From NCBI GenBank assembly GCA_003665825.1, contig QPFY01000015.1, forward strand, positions 434,001 to 498,000: a DNA stretch of 64,000 bases, in the 5' to 3' direction. The notes below the pieces were generated by a model. That model ran no database searches. It worked only from the letters and a program-made list of their open reading frames with translations, and had not been told where the DNA came from. Position numbers and translations under genes: made by a program. Source of the stretch: Microbotryum silenes-acaulis. Lineage: Eukaryota; Basidiomycota; Microbotryomycetes; Microbotryales; Microbotryaceae. The stretch's first letter is position 1, and each line of letters starts with the position of its first letter. Positions 12,655 to 24,062 of this stretch are shown in pieces.

Positions 12655-14429
12655 CACCGTGTCAGGATTAGGCAAGTACAAGCTCACAGCGCGAGGGAAA
12701 ATGGAGAAACTGACTGCAATTAACCAAGACCTGAAACTCCCCCTTTCGAAAAGCATCATAAATTTGTTCCCTCTCCCTAATCTTGATCCCCTGATGCACG
12801 AACCTCGCATCGATCCCTTGCTCCCTAAATGCATTCGTCAACGAAACCACATGGTTCACATCCACCGCGAAGACCAACGTCGAGCGTCGAGTTTGTTCGG
12901 CTTTCTCCTTCCAAGTTTCGACGCAAATTCGATTGATGGGAGCTTGATCGACCGCACGAGCTAGGGAAGCCATGATGAAGTCGCCGGAAGTTTTGGAGGT
13001 GCTGATGGAGTTTAGGTCGAGTGCTGACCCGAGTCTCACGGTCGTGAATCGGATGTCGCATAGCCAACCTTTGGTGATCATGTCGAGCCATGAGGCGTGC
13101 CAGACGATCTTTTGGACGACTTTGCCTAGGGCCAGTCCATCGGCGCGGGAAAAGGTCGCGGTGAAAGCGAGGATGGGGATACAGAGTTCACCTGAGGCGG
13201 ATAGACAGAAGGGCATGGGCGGGAGATGAGGAGGATCAGGCTGGGTCGATGAGGCGGAGAAGGAAAGGACGGGAGAAGCGGCGAGTACGTCGTCTTCGAT
13301 GATGACCGCCGAGGTCTCGGATGTTTCGCTGATGCGAGGGTCGAAGCGACAGAGGATGTTGATGTAGGATTGAGAGGCCGCGTGATGGGCCTGCAGTGGT
13401 CCACACGTCGGTGTCAGTATGGAACCCGAGCATGTGGGGAGCCGCTTTTGTGTGCGCACCTCATCGACGATGACGGCCTTGAAAGTACTCGGATCGAACT
13501 TGTCCAAACGTGCAAGATCGCTTCTAGCAAGAGTCTAGAATAGATCGGGCGAGATTAGACTGTGTTGAGCTCTCAACGCGACCGTCGAATCTCGAGTGAC
13601 TCGCTTGAAAAGTGGCCACGGTCACGTCGGCGAATCCACTTGCGTCATTGTCACCTTGCTCGACTTCGACGTGCTAAAAAGGGACAGCATGCTACCCTGA
13701 AGAATCAGACACATTGTAATCCCCATGGAGACAGCCCACACGGTGACGACCAACTGACCAAGGCAGGATAAGTTGTCTTTACAACCTCGGCGGCTTGCTT
13801 AGCCAATTGAATGGTGCCGACCAGAATCAAGACGCGATTTGCCAACTGTGCCGTATCGGGATGTATCCTTGCCGGTAGTCGAGGGATCAATTCAGTGAAT
13901 ATGGCAGTTTTTCCGCTGCCTGTAGGGAGGTTATACGATGCGGGTCAACTTGAAGGTGAGAAATCTGCTCGGTTGTGGTGAGTCTTCTGGACTGACCGGT
14001 TGGGGAGGATATGCCGAGACGAGAAAGCTCGGTCGTGGATAGAGTGTCGAGAATGGTATTGATGCAGTCGATCTGGTAGGGACGGAGCTTGAAGGGTCGA
14101 GCGTCCAGAGAGGGTACGGTTGTTGCCTCGGTCTCAACCTCGCCAATGACGGTTTCAGGGGCCTCGTCCGGGATGGTGAGCTGACGAGGTGCACCAGTCG
14201 ACGAGAACGACCGCGGTGAGGGAAAGGCCCCGACGGTAGAGTTGAATTGCCATGTTTGGTATTGTGAAGATGATCCAGGTGCTCGTCGGATTGGTGTTTG
14301 AGCTCGGACTGTGCTGAACGAACGGTAATCGACGGGAGGAGCAACAGCAACAGGCGATGGCGTACGGCGACTGGTGCTGAGCACGCGCGGTATCCGACAT
14401 GGACACGAGCGGATGAAAGAGACGATCAT
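11556..14429 (-). CDS. IRC3: Irc3-like mitochondrial DEAH/SF2 helicase
   Basis: Six exons on the minus strand: 13997-14429, 13759-13919, 13605-13673, 13460-13534, 12715-13390, 11556-12619; joined length 825 aa. The start at 14429 gives MIVSFIRSCPCRIPR, a basic, acid-free leader typical of mitochondrial import; an ATG 29 codons upstream (14516) is possible. Helicase motifs are in order: Walker A SPTGSGKTA (~residue 141), motif Ia region VATFQ, motif II VIVDEAHH, motif III FTATFSR, a second RecA domain with TLVFAVDVNHV, then ILTEGADFP and motif VI QQMIGRGMRK. This matches the UvrB/RAD25-type SF2 family to which yeast Irc3, a branch-migrating mtDNA-maintenance helicase, belongs. Intron 3 (13535-13604) has a GC donor (CAA|GCGAGT). 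The last intron (12620-12714) has a 30-base homopolymer directly before its AG. Confidence 0.88.
12623..12652. repeat. G30 homopolymer (C30 on the coding strand)
   Basis: Thirty consecutive G on the + strand. On the minus strand this is C30 followed by AAG, i.e. the polypyrimidine tract and 3' splice site of the last intron of the Irc3-like gene. Its length in the assembly may not be exact. Confidence 0.9.
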
Positions 14430-14856
14430 AATGCCATGGTGAGGTGGTTTAGGAGAGTGGAGGATATGGAAGGAGGAGCAGAGAGTGAGCGTGGGTTCTG
14501 CCCCGGGAAGAGCCATCGCAGTGGGTCCGAGCGCGCGCGATCTCGAGCGGTTGGCGACTGCGAAGCCCCGCCAGCACCAGTCTGCGGAGGTAATTATCCC
14601 GTCCCAGTTACTTCACCTCACTCCTCGGCCTTCACTAATCCGACTCGACTAAGCCTACCTCGTCCGTATATCAACCATCACCCGTGTCTGGTCGTAGCGA
14701 CTCGACCCTCTCGCTTCGACTCAGACTGTGCTTGCGGCGCGCCACTTTCCCCACTTGGGAAACCCCGCCGACTCGTCATTCAACACCTCTCAACCGACCC
14801 GCATCTCGGCACAGTGTTCAGTTCCGGTATCAACCTCAACAGCACCCTCCCCCACG
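14430..14856. promoter_or_regulatory. Divergent promoter between helicase and PPT1
   Basis: The helicase starts leftwards at 14429 and PPT1 rightwards at 14857, so these 427 bases must hold both promoters. The stretch is CT-rich on the + strand from about 14580. No individual site is assigned. Confidence 0.6.
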
Positions 14857-16312
14857 ATGCGAATTGCAGTCTACTCGTCGCTGTGGGGCCTCGCGTTGCT
14901 TCCCTGTTCGGGCTATGCACTGCCAGCCTCGACATCCGGAGCCGATCGTCTGATCAAGTCCAACACCAGCATCCCCACTCCCATCATAGCAAGTTCCCAC
15001 CCATCTCCGAGTAAAAATCATCTTCCTCTCTGACCCTCTCCCCCTCTGCGTCCCACTAGCTCTGGCACGGCCTCGGCGACCGCTACGATGCTCCTGGATT
15101 GCTCGCGCTCAAAGCCGAGCTGCAGGGCCATGACAAGCTCAAAGGTGTCTACGTCCATCTCATCGGCGTCAGTGAAGATGGTGCTGCGGACCAGTACGTA
15201 CGACTCATTCAACGATACACGGAGCGAGCGATCGTACTGACGATGTGAATTCTCGACAGACGTTCAACCTTCTTCGGCAACGCCAACGACCAAATCGCTC
15301 TTGTGTGCGAACAACTCACCCAAATACCCGAACTCGTGGATCCTCAACTCAACCCTTCGGGCAAGGTCGATGCGATTGGATTCTCCCAAGGCGGTCAACT
15401 ACTTCGTGGGCTCGTTGAGCGATGCTCCGAGCTTACATTTAGGAGTTTGATCACGCTGGGGTCGCAGCATGTCAGTTTAGTCTCGGAAACGTGCTCGACC
15501 TTGAAAGGGGGACTGCTTGGATCAAAGCACTGATCCCGTTCTTTTCCTGTCTTTCCAGATGGGTATCTCCTCCCTACCCCCTTGCCCACCCGGTTCCTCC
15601 CCCTTCTCAACTTGTCACCTCTTCCACTTATCCCTCCTCAAGAACGGTCTCTACTCCTCCTGGGCCCAGCAGAACCTCCTTCCCGCTCAGTACGTACGTG
15701 ACGAGGCGAGGCTTGAAGACTATTTAAAGGTCAATGCGTTCTTGAAGGATATCAACAATGAGAGGGAGGGGGATAGGCAGGTGGGACCGCCGAAGGATGG
15801 GGAGGTGATTGGAGTAAGGGGTCGGGATGAAGGGGAGGGTAGGAATCAGACGTACAAGAGGAACTTTGCGAGGTTGGAAAAATTGGTCTTGTTGAGGTTC
15901 TCGTGAGTCCTAAACACCCCTCCCCTCTGACCGTTTACATCCCCTTTTTTAAAAAACTCACCCTCCCTCTCTCTTTTTCCTTTCCGAGATCAGAATGGAC
16001 ACCACCGTTGTACCCCCCCACACAGCGCACTTCACCCTCCCCGACCCGACCGCTTCCCCCTGTCCGATCCCCCTCGACCCAACATGCTACGTCGATCCGG
16101 TAGAATGGGCCGACTTGCCCCTCTATCAAGATGATTATATCGGGTTGAAGGAACTGGACGCGAGAGGTGTGGTTTGGAAAGGCATTTGTAAGGGGGCGCA
16201 TATGGAGATCGATCGGAGGTGTTGGAGTACGGTCACGAGGTTTTTGGTGGGGAACGGTGAGAAAGAGGCGGACGAGGATGTGAGAGAGAATGCGTTCGTA
16301 CTGCAAGGTTGA
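14857..16312 (+). CDS. PPT1: Palmitoyl-protein thioesterase 1
   Basis: Five exons: 14857-14988, 15060-15193, 15260-15470, 15559-15902, 15994-16312; 379 aa. It removes S-linked palmitate from proteins in the lysosome or vacuole. A hydrophobic signal peptide (about residues 1-22) precedes the alpha/beta-hydrolase fold. Visible marks are IILWHGLGD, the nucleophile elbow GFSQGGQ (Ser131), the acid in MDTTVVPP (Asp276) and the histidine in CKGAHMEID (His343). Human PPT1 is 306 aa; the extra length is mainly a charged loop near residues 200-270. Intron 1 (14989-15059) has a GC donor (ATA|GCAAGT); the two nearby GT choices put the exon in the wrong frame and destroy WHGLGD. Confidence 0.93.
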
Positions 16313-16593
16313 CTATTGGGTGGGATCGTTCTTTGGGTAGGATTTGAGGGACTCGTTTGTACCACCAAGGTGTTTATGAAGTTGAGTTTATGTGATCACT
16401 TTAACATGCACGTTCTATGCTAAACAACATCAGAGAGAGATTCGTCCACACACAACAAGATCAAGTAAGATGAGGATGATGCCACAGCCACATGCGAAGA
16501 AAGAAAATAGCGTCGCTCCCGCCGAGTACCTAGCAATCATGTCGCTTTTGGAGGCCAATCCCAGGGTCTATTCATCCACCCTCTCTAATTGCT

Positions 16594-18730
16594 CTAATGC
16601 ACCCCTTTTACCTTATCACCCCCGCCCACTCCAGCCTCACCTGCCTGTCCAGGGAGGGCCGAATGCGCAGTCGACCTCGTCGTCGTGGTCTTCAACCCCG
16701 CGAAAGTATCCTTCTTGGAATTTTTGGGCAGACGTGACGCAAGTCCAAGTTCGTAAAATAGGGGTTCCCGCTCGCAGTGCCAGAAATTCATCCCTGTGAT
16801 CATTAAGAAAGGTGTGGAGATCAACATCAATTCACCGACCTTGGAACCTAGAAGGGTCGAGGGTATAGACAACTGACCATTCCCATCCCTCACATTCTGA
16901 GCGGCCAAACCCCTCTCCGGTTCCTCGTTTCCATTGTCACTTGTACTCCAAACTTTTTCAGGATGAAAGTTGACACCTCCTTGGCGGGCGACGGGTCGAC
17001 GAGAAGGACGCGTATTGCGGCCCCCTTGTTCGTGATCTTCTTCGGAGGATCCGTCGCCGATGGGTCGGTGCGGTTTCTTTTCTTTGTAGAGGAGGTCATA
17101 GGTTACCTGAAAGAGTTGTAAAAAAATAATTTCATTAGTTTCGTAGAGCGCGGGGAAAAATGAAGTTCAGGTCTCAATGGGGAACTCGCCCTTTCATGAG
17201 GGACGAGGAAGCGGAAGAAGCCGCCGGTTTGACGAATCGCGGTATGGTGTACAAAGACTGGGCCAAGCGAGGTGTAGCATCCAGGTCAGTGACTCGTGAA
17301 GTCTCATGAACTTGCAAGAATTTGATTATGCGACTCACCATCCCTTCCGTCGAGCTCGTAGGCGTGGTTATCGACCAAATACCCCCAGCCTTCTGCGAAC
17401 ATCAGCCCCAATTCAATCGTCAGCAAATCGAGAACCGCAGCATACATTTTTCGACCACAGAGGTTTAGAAAGTGCACTCACTCATATTCCAAAATTTGAC
17501 CTTCCCCGAACGTTCGTAAAACACCTTCCCACCTTCCAATCCCCGCAGGACCGACGGCCCCATCCTCCCTCCGACGGCGCACTGCCCATCTTGAATAGGG
17601 GGTCCATGACTAGAACCGACGCCCATCGGAGGAGGGTGGAAAGGAGGGTAAGGGTTGGGTGACATACAGGGGTAAGGCCGTGGGATAAACTCCATGGGTC
17701 CTGAAGTACTTTGATAGTTCGGGGAAGGGTGGTACACGGATTGAGGGGGCCAATCGAAGAAGGGGGATGGTGGAGGCGCGCTGAGGTTGGGAGCGCCCGT
17801 TTCGGCTTGGCCTTGGAGGGGGGGCCAGCCACTGGTGTCTTGCATGGCCATGCCTGGGGAGGACTGAGGCGAGGGGTAGGCTTGTTGGGGTACTCCTACT
17901 CCACCGTGGAGTATGATCATTGTGTGCGAGTGGGACGAGTCGTCGACGTTGGCAATGGCCACACCAGGGTGATGCTCGGATGCAGTGGTGGAGGCGTGAC
18001 GGTGATGAAGCGAGGCGATCGAGCCATTCGGAGACGAGCGGTAAGACACCACCATCGGCGGTGTAATGTGAGGGTGGCAGTGATGGGATGGATCGTACCC
18101 AACATGGTATTGGTGGGAGGAGTAGTCCTGCTCGAGAGGGTACTCGTGAACGGGGTAGTGCGGGTGCCCCGTGGCGACGATGGGTGGAGGGATGGGATGA
18201 ACCGGCGCCCCGGTCGGGTTGATGCGACTCAAACTAAACAAATCCTCCGAATTGGACCGCTGCAAACCGCTCGCGGAGATGGACTCCTCCGTCTCCACTG
18301 CTGTAGACGTTGAAGGGAGCAGACCCTGTTCGATCTCGCGTGGGGTAGTGGAGGAACGCGCTCGACGTCGACCACCCAAGGTGACCGTTAACGACGGGGG
18401 ATCCGAAGTGGGGGATGGCGCTTTGACTTGAGGTGGGGGAAGCAGCACGTCGCGACGTCGTGCACCAGCTGGAGAGGACCGAGGTCTGTGCGAGAGAGGC
18501 GTTGGAAATGGAGGATACAGGCGAAGAGTCAGCTTCGAGAGTCGCAGGGTGCCATGGGAGCCAAGCTTGAGGTGCAGCACGATCTCAAAGGTTCGAGTTG
18601 AACGAGAGCGACGAAGAGCGCTAGCGAACGCCGTGCTGGGGAAGGTAGTAGTACAAGCCATGACGGAACGCACTGACCTCTGTATCGTCTCCGCTTTCAG
18701 TATATCCGTCATGATGAACATGGTGGTCAC
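16594..18730 (-). CDS. Cold-shock-domain protein with long disordered N-terminus
   Basis: Four exons on the minus strand: 17482-18730, 17339-17392, 17190-17257, 16594-17106; 627 aa if the first in-frame ATG is used (another start is at 18661). About 400 N-terminal residues are Pro/Ser/His/Tyr-rich and lack recognisable folds. The spliced middle then reads as a cold-shock domain at about 408-466: SGKVKFWN, RNP1-like KGWGYLV, then DVFVHHTAI (RNP2-like), FFRFLVPHERVTYDLL. Three short introns inside the domain all fall in phase; the third (17107-17189) has a GC donor (AGG|GCGAGT). CSDs bind single-stranded nucleic acid, usually RNA, so an mRNA-binding role is likely. The C-terminal ~130 residues are charged and low in complexity; a cryptic intron near 16810-16860 cannot be excluded. 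Additional 5' exons upstream of 18730 are possible. Confidence 0.75.
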
Positions 18731-21700
18731 ACTTCAGCGAGGAGAGGGGTTATCAGAGCTGAGAGAGGCTGGGGGACGGCAGAGGGTAGCTCCAGAAAGT
18801 GCTCGAGCTAGTCGCTTTCGGAATCGATGACTCGCCTTCTGAGCGGGGCTGAGGCATGCGCCCCAAGACTCAACGTTCCGTCTATCGCTACCCGCATTCC
18901 AGTACGGTGATCACTAAACTCTATTCTACCCAAACAATGAGAAAACAAAGAGCAGACCCCAGTCCAAGCCGCTATGCAACGCGGTCTGAACGTGCACGTG
19001 AAGAGAGAGAAAAAGCAAAGACAGCAAGACCCACACATCAACCTTTCCTCCCCCATCCTCATCTGACCTGTCGCGACGTGGTGCGATCTGCAGAAGCTGC
19101 TGGCAGCGGGCGGCAGCAACGCGCAAGTGCAGTGGGTTCGAGCACAGGGGGGCGAGGGGAAATTACTGACACTTGGTGTGCATAAGACTCACTTTTCGTG
19201 ACAAAGTCGTTGGTCATCAAAAGATACGCGTCATGATGTGAAATGCCGAATGGCCGCAAGGAACCCTCCTGTGACGCCAAATTTCGGGGTGGAGGCGGAG
19301 AAAGACGGTGGGGTGAAGGCGAGGTCGAAGGTGAGGATCAGGTGAAAGAACAGCAACATAAAATGAAGGAGGTGGAGCCGCGAGGGGGAGGGAAAGGAGC
19401 AGGCGCAGAGGCGAAGGCAGCGGATGAAGGTGGAGATGATTCGAGGTCGAAGCGAGAGTGAAGACGAGGATCGGATGTGGAGTTGGGGTCGGTGATAGAG
19501 GTGGGGACGGTGTAATGTGGTGTCAAGGTGGTGTGAAATGAAGGTGGTGATGGAAATGGGAAGCTGGAGGAAGATGAACGGCGGGGCAAAGGTGAAGGCG
19601 AAAGCAAGATCAGCCAAAGGCCGTCGTCGTACGAGGTGGGGTCTGGCCGATGATGGCAGAGGCGGTGGCGGTAGCGGTACCTACTCGCAGGTGGCCATAA
19701 AGGGACTGACCGGATACAGTCAAAAAAGCAAACATACTTTTTGGCCTTGCAAGACGACCTGGGCTGCCTGGATCCTCTCCACGCTCAAGCGCAAGCGATT
19801 AGGAGGTTGGTGATGTTCCGAGTCAGGGGACAGCAATTCTGCTCGGGGGGTACTCGGACGAATGGGAGGGGTGAACTCATGATGGCTGAAGGTACACAAC
19901 TGCCGACTCCCACCACCTACCACCTCGGTCCTGCGTCATTCCGTTAGTCGTTACGGCCCAGTGGTGGGGGAGCCATGTGAGGGTTACGCAGCAACGAAGA
20001 AGAAGCAAGGGGTGAGAGAAAGGGAGGTGAGGGGCGCCGCACTCATATAGGCGCTGAGGTTGGGCTTGACGCCTGTGAAGCAAGTCGAGTCGAGCTCGCT
20101 TGATCGGTGCCAATGACGCTAGCCCGCGCCGCTGCCGCTCGGCATCGCAGCTCCCCTGGCGCTGCGGTCTTCCGAAAGGAGACCCCTCGGTCACCGTGGT
20201 CACCAAGGTCACTCTGACCCGCTTCGACCTCATGTGTAACAGCAACGATGTACATAACAATGTTCTTGAGGGTTGTAAAATGACTTCTGTATTTTTAAGG
20301 CGTCTGCTCCTACTACTTTGAGTCCGAATGACCCATTACCTGTCTTGCCCCTCCATGGTTCGGTGTCATTCCGAGGGGTCAAACCGAGCTGGTGAGCCGG
20401 GAGCGTGCCCGTCACGCGCAGCATGTTCACGTTTGGCACGGCGAACGCCTCGGGTACTACCACCGTCTCACTCCCTCAGCCTCGCTCGAGGGTCTATCTT
20501 AGTCCCTCACTTGAAGCTTCCATCAAGACAATCACGCACGGTCACAAAATTCTTGACGAAAAACTCGGTACCGTTCCGAAAAACGTTTTGGGTCAGCATC
20601 AAGACGTGCGTACATTTGTTCTGCTGGAGGGCCCTGTCGACGGTGAGTCCAACTTCACCTTGTGGTAATAAAGACGTGAACCTCTTCCGTTTTCGTCCTT
20701 TTTGTTTGATTTTTTTCAAACGCCCCAGGCCCAGCCTTAGGCACTTAGGCGTCGGGCCCCGCCGACGGTCATGTCTTGTCCTGTTGACATGGAGAACGCC
20801 ATGATCGCGGCTGTAGACTCGGCAACCATCTTCATCTCATCTGAAGAGTGCCCGCCTAGGGTTCTCTTGCTGAGAAAGTTAGGGTTTGAACAGCATCTAC
20901 ATCACGACCTTCATCTTCGCCGTCTTTCTGAAAATCCTAGAAACCGGAGCCAACTCTCGAGATGGTCCTTCGGAAGCGCTCTTATGCGATGCCGACGAGT
21001 GAGATTCCGGCCGGGGATATGGCGTGGCTTCACACTCAGTCATAGGGAGGCGCAGCCGCTGTCTCGGATGCGCTCATCGGTGCAGCCAAGACGAAGACGA
21101 GCCGCTATGATCAGGTTTGTTGCATTGGCAATTTGGAGCGTCGGGCTACCATATGCTAGCGGTAATCAGTGCCGTACCTTGACAATACTCTCGGAAGAAC
21201 ATGCAGTTCTGCCACTGTCAGTTGATCTGCTGTAATCACTGGTATCCCCAATTCGGTGGGTCTGCGTGACTTGCCAGCTCTCAGTGGCCGCAGTATGAGG
21301 CGAACCGTTTCTTCGGCCGAATCGGTGCAGTGGACGGCGGACTTTCCGTCCCGCCGGCGGCAAGGGATATCTCACAGAGTACCGAGCCTGCAAATACAAG
21401 TCTTGCAAGAATCGTCTGCAACGACCTCTCACGCTAGGAGGAAACACTTTGATGATTTTTGGGTTTTACTAATGCGCGAGCGCTAAGGCCTAATTGAATC
21501 AGTAATGTCGTCGCGTGGTTCCTTCGTTATCCTACTGCTATTCTTCGCCAGGTCTGGCGGTGTCGCGCCTTCGCGAGGGCGCTGCCCTCGCTTGGCTCCG
21601 CTCCTCACCTGCTCCCTTCTACCCGACTCCGCGCCCGCCCAACCCCCCCAACTCATCCACTCCCCATCCCACCTTGTCCCCACTTTATAACCGCTCTTCG

Positions 21701-21838
21701 TCGCCGCCGCCCTTTTGCCGCCCCTTTCGATCCGCAACCCTCACCTTCCCACCTCCACCCTCGGCTCACCTGACCTCCTTTCCATAGCTCCTTCCGCCGA
21801 CAAACCTTTCCACTACCCGCCTCCCCTTTCTTTCAACC
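18731..21838. other. Long weakly coding region between CSD and KH genes
   Basis: The minus strand is strongly CT-rich from about 19250 to 19620, with a good acceptor near 19281 and a donor (GTGAGT) near 19197, as in a 5' leader with introns for the CSD gene. A minus-strand frame near 19740-19923 ends in a protein-like stretch (RLSVERIQAAQVVLQGQK) followed by GTATGT, and may be an exon. On the + strand a 154-codon frame starts at 20771; I recognise nothing in it. From 21540 the + strand becomes a pyrimidine-rich promoter for the KH gene. Confidence 0.4.
20423..20668 (+). CDS. Small hypothetical ORF
   Basis: An 81-codon frame starting MFTFGTANASGTTT. I do not recognise it. A GTGAGT donor lies near its end (20643), but no acceptor downstream joins in phase to the frame at 20771. 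It may be spurious. Confidence 0.2.
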   Translation: MFTFGTANASGTTTVSLPQPRSRVYLSPSLEASIKTITHGHKILDEKLGTVPKNVLGQHQDVRTFVLLEGPVDGESNFTLW

Positions 21839-23476
21839 ATGTCCACGAAGGTTGAACACAACTCCACCACCAGCAACGCCTCTGCGTCTGCTGCCCCTGC
21901 TGCGGCGACGTCGACCTCGGCCCCTGACGAGACGCCCAACGTCGGCGCGCTCTCGCTCGAGGATGACGCCAACAACGACGCCAACAATGCCAACAACGCC
22001 GATGAGGGTCTCACCCTTCGTGCGCTCGTTAGCTCCAAGGAAGCTGGTGAGTTGCAGCGCTTGATTCTCTCTCTGTAGTGGCTCGTGGTCACTCTTCTGT
22101 CTCTGTCGATCACGACGCAACGAGTTCGCCGGCGGGCGCTTCGCACACGGCGCAAAGCACGTGCATCTCCGACGTCTGAGCGCATAAAAATGCACTTGTG
22201 ATGCAACGGCAACTGTCATTACCATCTCATACAACCAAGATGTCTTTTCCACCTCATTCTATACATCTGATGCTGGCCATTGCTTCTCCTGAACTCCTCC
22301 GCTTCCCCGCGTCTCGTCTTCCACCACTTCCCATCACTCGCAACACCTACCTTCCTGCCACTACCAGGTGTCATCATCGGCCGAGGGGGTGCTACGATCG
22401 CAACGATCCGCCAAGACTCGAACGTGAAGGCCGGCGTGTCCAAGGTCGTGCCTGGCATTGTCGACCGCGTGCTCTCCGTCGGTGGTTCCGTCGATGGCGT
22501 AGCCAAGGCAAGCCTTGCTTTGCGCACCCAATGGGTCTTGATGGACTGAGCTGATCCGGTCTGACCCTGCCCTCTTTTGAAACAGGCCTACTCTCTCGTT
22601 GCGCAAACGATCCTCGAGAACCCCGTCCCCGCGCCCGGTGCCGCCGATGCCCCGACGGCCCCCACCTCGACGACGACGACCGTGCGCTTGCTCATCTCGC
22701 ACTTGCTCATCGGCTCCGTCATCGGCAAGGGCGGAGCCAAGATCCGTCAGATTCAGGACGTATCCGGCGCGCGCATGGTCGCGAGCAAGGAGATGCTCCC
22801 GCAGTCGACCGAGCGCGTCGTCGAAGTCTCGGGTGCGCCCGAGGCGATCCGTCTCGCTGTCAGTGAGATCGCCAAGTGCCTCATCGAGGACTGGGATCGC
22901 TCGCAAGGCACGGTCCTGTACCACCCTGGGTCGGAGGGTATCGGCCACGGCGGTGCGATCGGCAACGGCTTCCCCGCCGGCGCATCCTTGTTCGCCGTCG
23001 GCGGTAACCGTCGCGCCTCGAGTGGCAACCATGCCGGTGGCTACAACGGTGGCAACCAACGTCGCGTCTCGAACGGGATCGAAGGTGGTGTCCTCGGCAA
23101 CGCCGGTGGCGCTCCTTCGCCTCAAGCCCGTCGTGTCTCTGGTAACGGAGCCGGTGGTGCGACGCCCTCCCCCGCTCCTTCCGCGAGTGAATCCGACCCC
23201 AACTTCCGCGAACAAAAAATTTCGATCCCGAGTGACATGGTCGGCTGCATCATCGGCCGGGGCGGAACCAAGATCAACGAGATTCGTCGTTTGAGCGGCT
23301 CCAAGATCTCGATCGCCAAGACGGCGCATGACGATACGGGCGAGAGGATGTTCGTCATCTCGGGCTTGCCGGAGCATAACGAAAAGGCATTGTTCTTACT
23401 CTATAACCAGTTGGAGAATGAGAAGAACCGAAGGCTCAGTGCGCAGGAGGAGGGCGAGGGAGCGCAGGAAGCCTAG
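21839..23476 (+). CDS. Triple-KH-domain RNA-binding protein (PCBP/Rnc1/Hek2 type)
   Basis: Three exons: 21839-22046, 22368-22507, 22586-23476; 412 aa. After an Ala/Ser/Thr/Asn-rich N-terminus come KH1 (ALVSSKEAGVIIGRGGATI, about 60-125), KH2 (LLISHLLIGSVIGKGG, about 149-220) and KH3 (IPSDMVGCIIGRGGTKI, about 327-396). Each has the I-I-G-x-G-G loop that contacts single-stranded RNA. A Gly/Asn-rich linker joins KH2 and KH3. The arrangement matches poly(C)-binding proteins, fission yeast Rnc1 and yeast Hek2, which control mRNA stability and localisation. Intron 1 is long (321 nt). Intron 2 (22508-22585) has a GC donor (AAG|GCAAGC) and reconstitutes VAKAYSLVA, the expected end of KH1. Confidence 0.9.
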
Positions 23477-24054
23477 AGGTCGGATACACCTCATTCCTCG
23501 CCTATCGATTGGATTGCGATTCGAGCGTGACCCCTTGACTGGACGTTTCATGCTTGGATCAAGAATCTCGCCGATTGGGGGCTTTCTTCCTTCAATTCAG
23601 TCCCACCAAAAACAAATCCCAGGATCGATTTCAAAACATCTACCCCTCGCCAATCCCCTCCTCCCCTCCCTTTCCTATTTCGCACCCAAAAAAACTTCAA
23701 ATCTCTCGATATTCTACCACACTCCTCCTATCCCGTCCTCAAGATCTACAGTCCAAAGCACGCACCATCTACTCAACCATTTCCTCGACATTTGACCATC
23801 CCACCTCGACAAGCTTCTATTCATAGCCTCTTTCCGCGCAGGTTCTTTTTTGCTGATGAGAGAGACATCGGGTGTATGTGGAAGGGTGGTTTCTTTGTGT
23901 GTGTATGTGTGTGCGTGTGCGTGTCTGTGCATTCCTGTAATCTTAAGCTATACAAAAAACCCAGAATCTTGGTTGCAGCGAGAGAGAGGCTGAGTTTGGA
24001 TAGGCACCGGATTTTGGAGGTCAGATCGTGGGAGCGAGCAACTTGATACGCCAC
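23477..24054. other. 3' flank of the KH gene up to the hAT insertion
   Basis: AC- and CT-rich presumptive 3' UTR containing a GT microsatellite, ending at the transposon's target-site duplication. No gene seen. Confidence 0.5.
23896..23929. repeat. Imperfect (GT)n microsatellite
   Basis: About 34 bases of alternating T and G with interruptions by A and C, in the downstream region of the KH gene. Confidence 0.8.
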
Positions 24055-24062
24055 CTCGCCTG
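24055..24062. repeat. Left outer 8-bp target-site duplication (CTCGCCTG)
   Basis: Identical to the 8 bases at 28676-28683 immediately outside the right terminus. Eight-base duplications are the hallmark of hAT insertion. Confidence 0.95.

Noticed and set aside
20771..21235. 154-codon + strand frame
   Set aside because: No domain, no supported splice link to the frame at 20423, and composition shifts to Arg/Ser-rich noise; kept only as a note in the intergenic entry.
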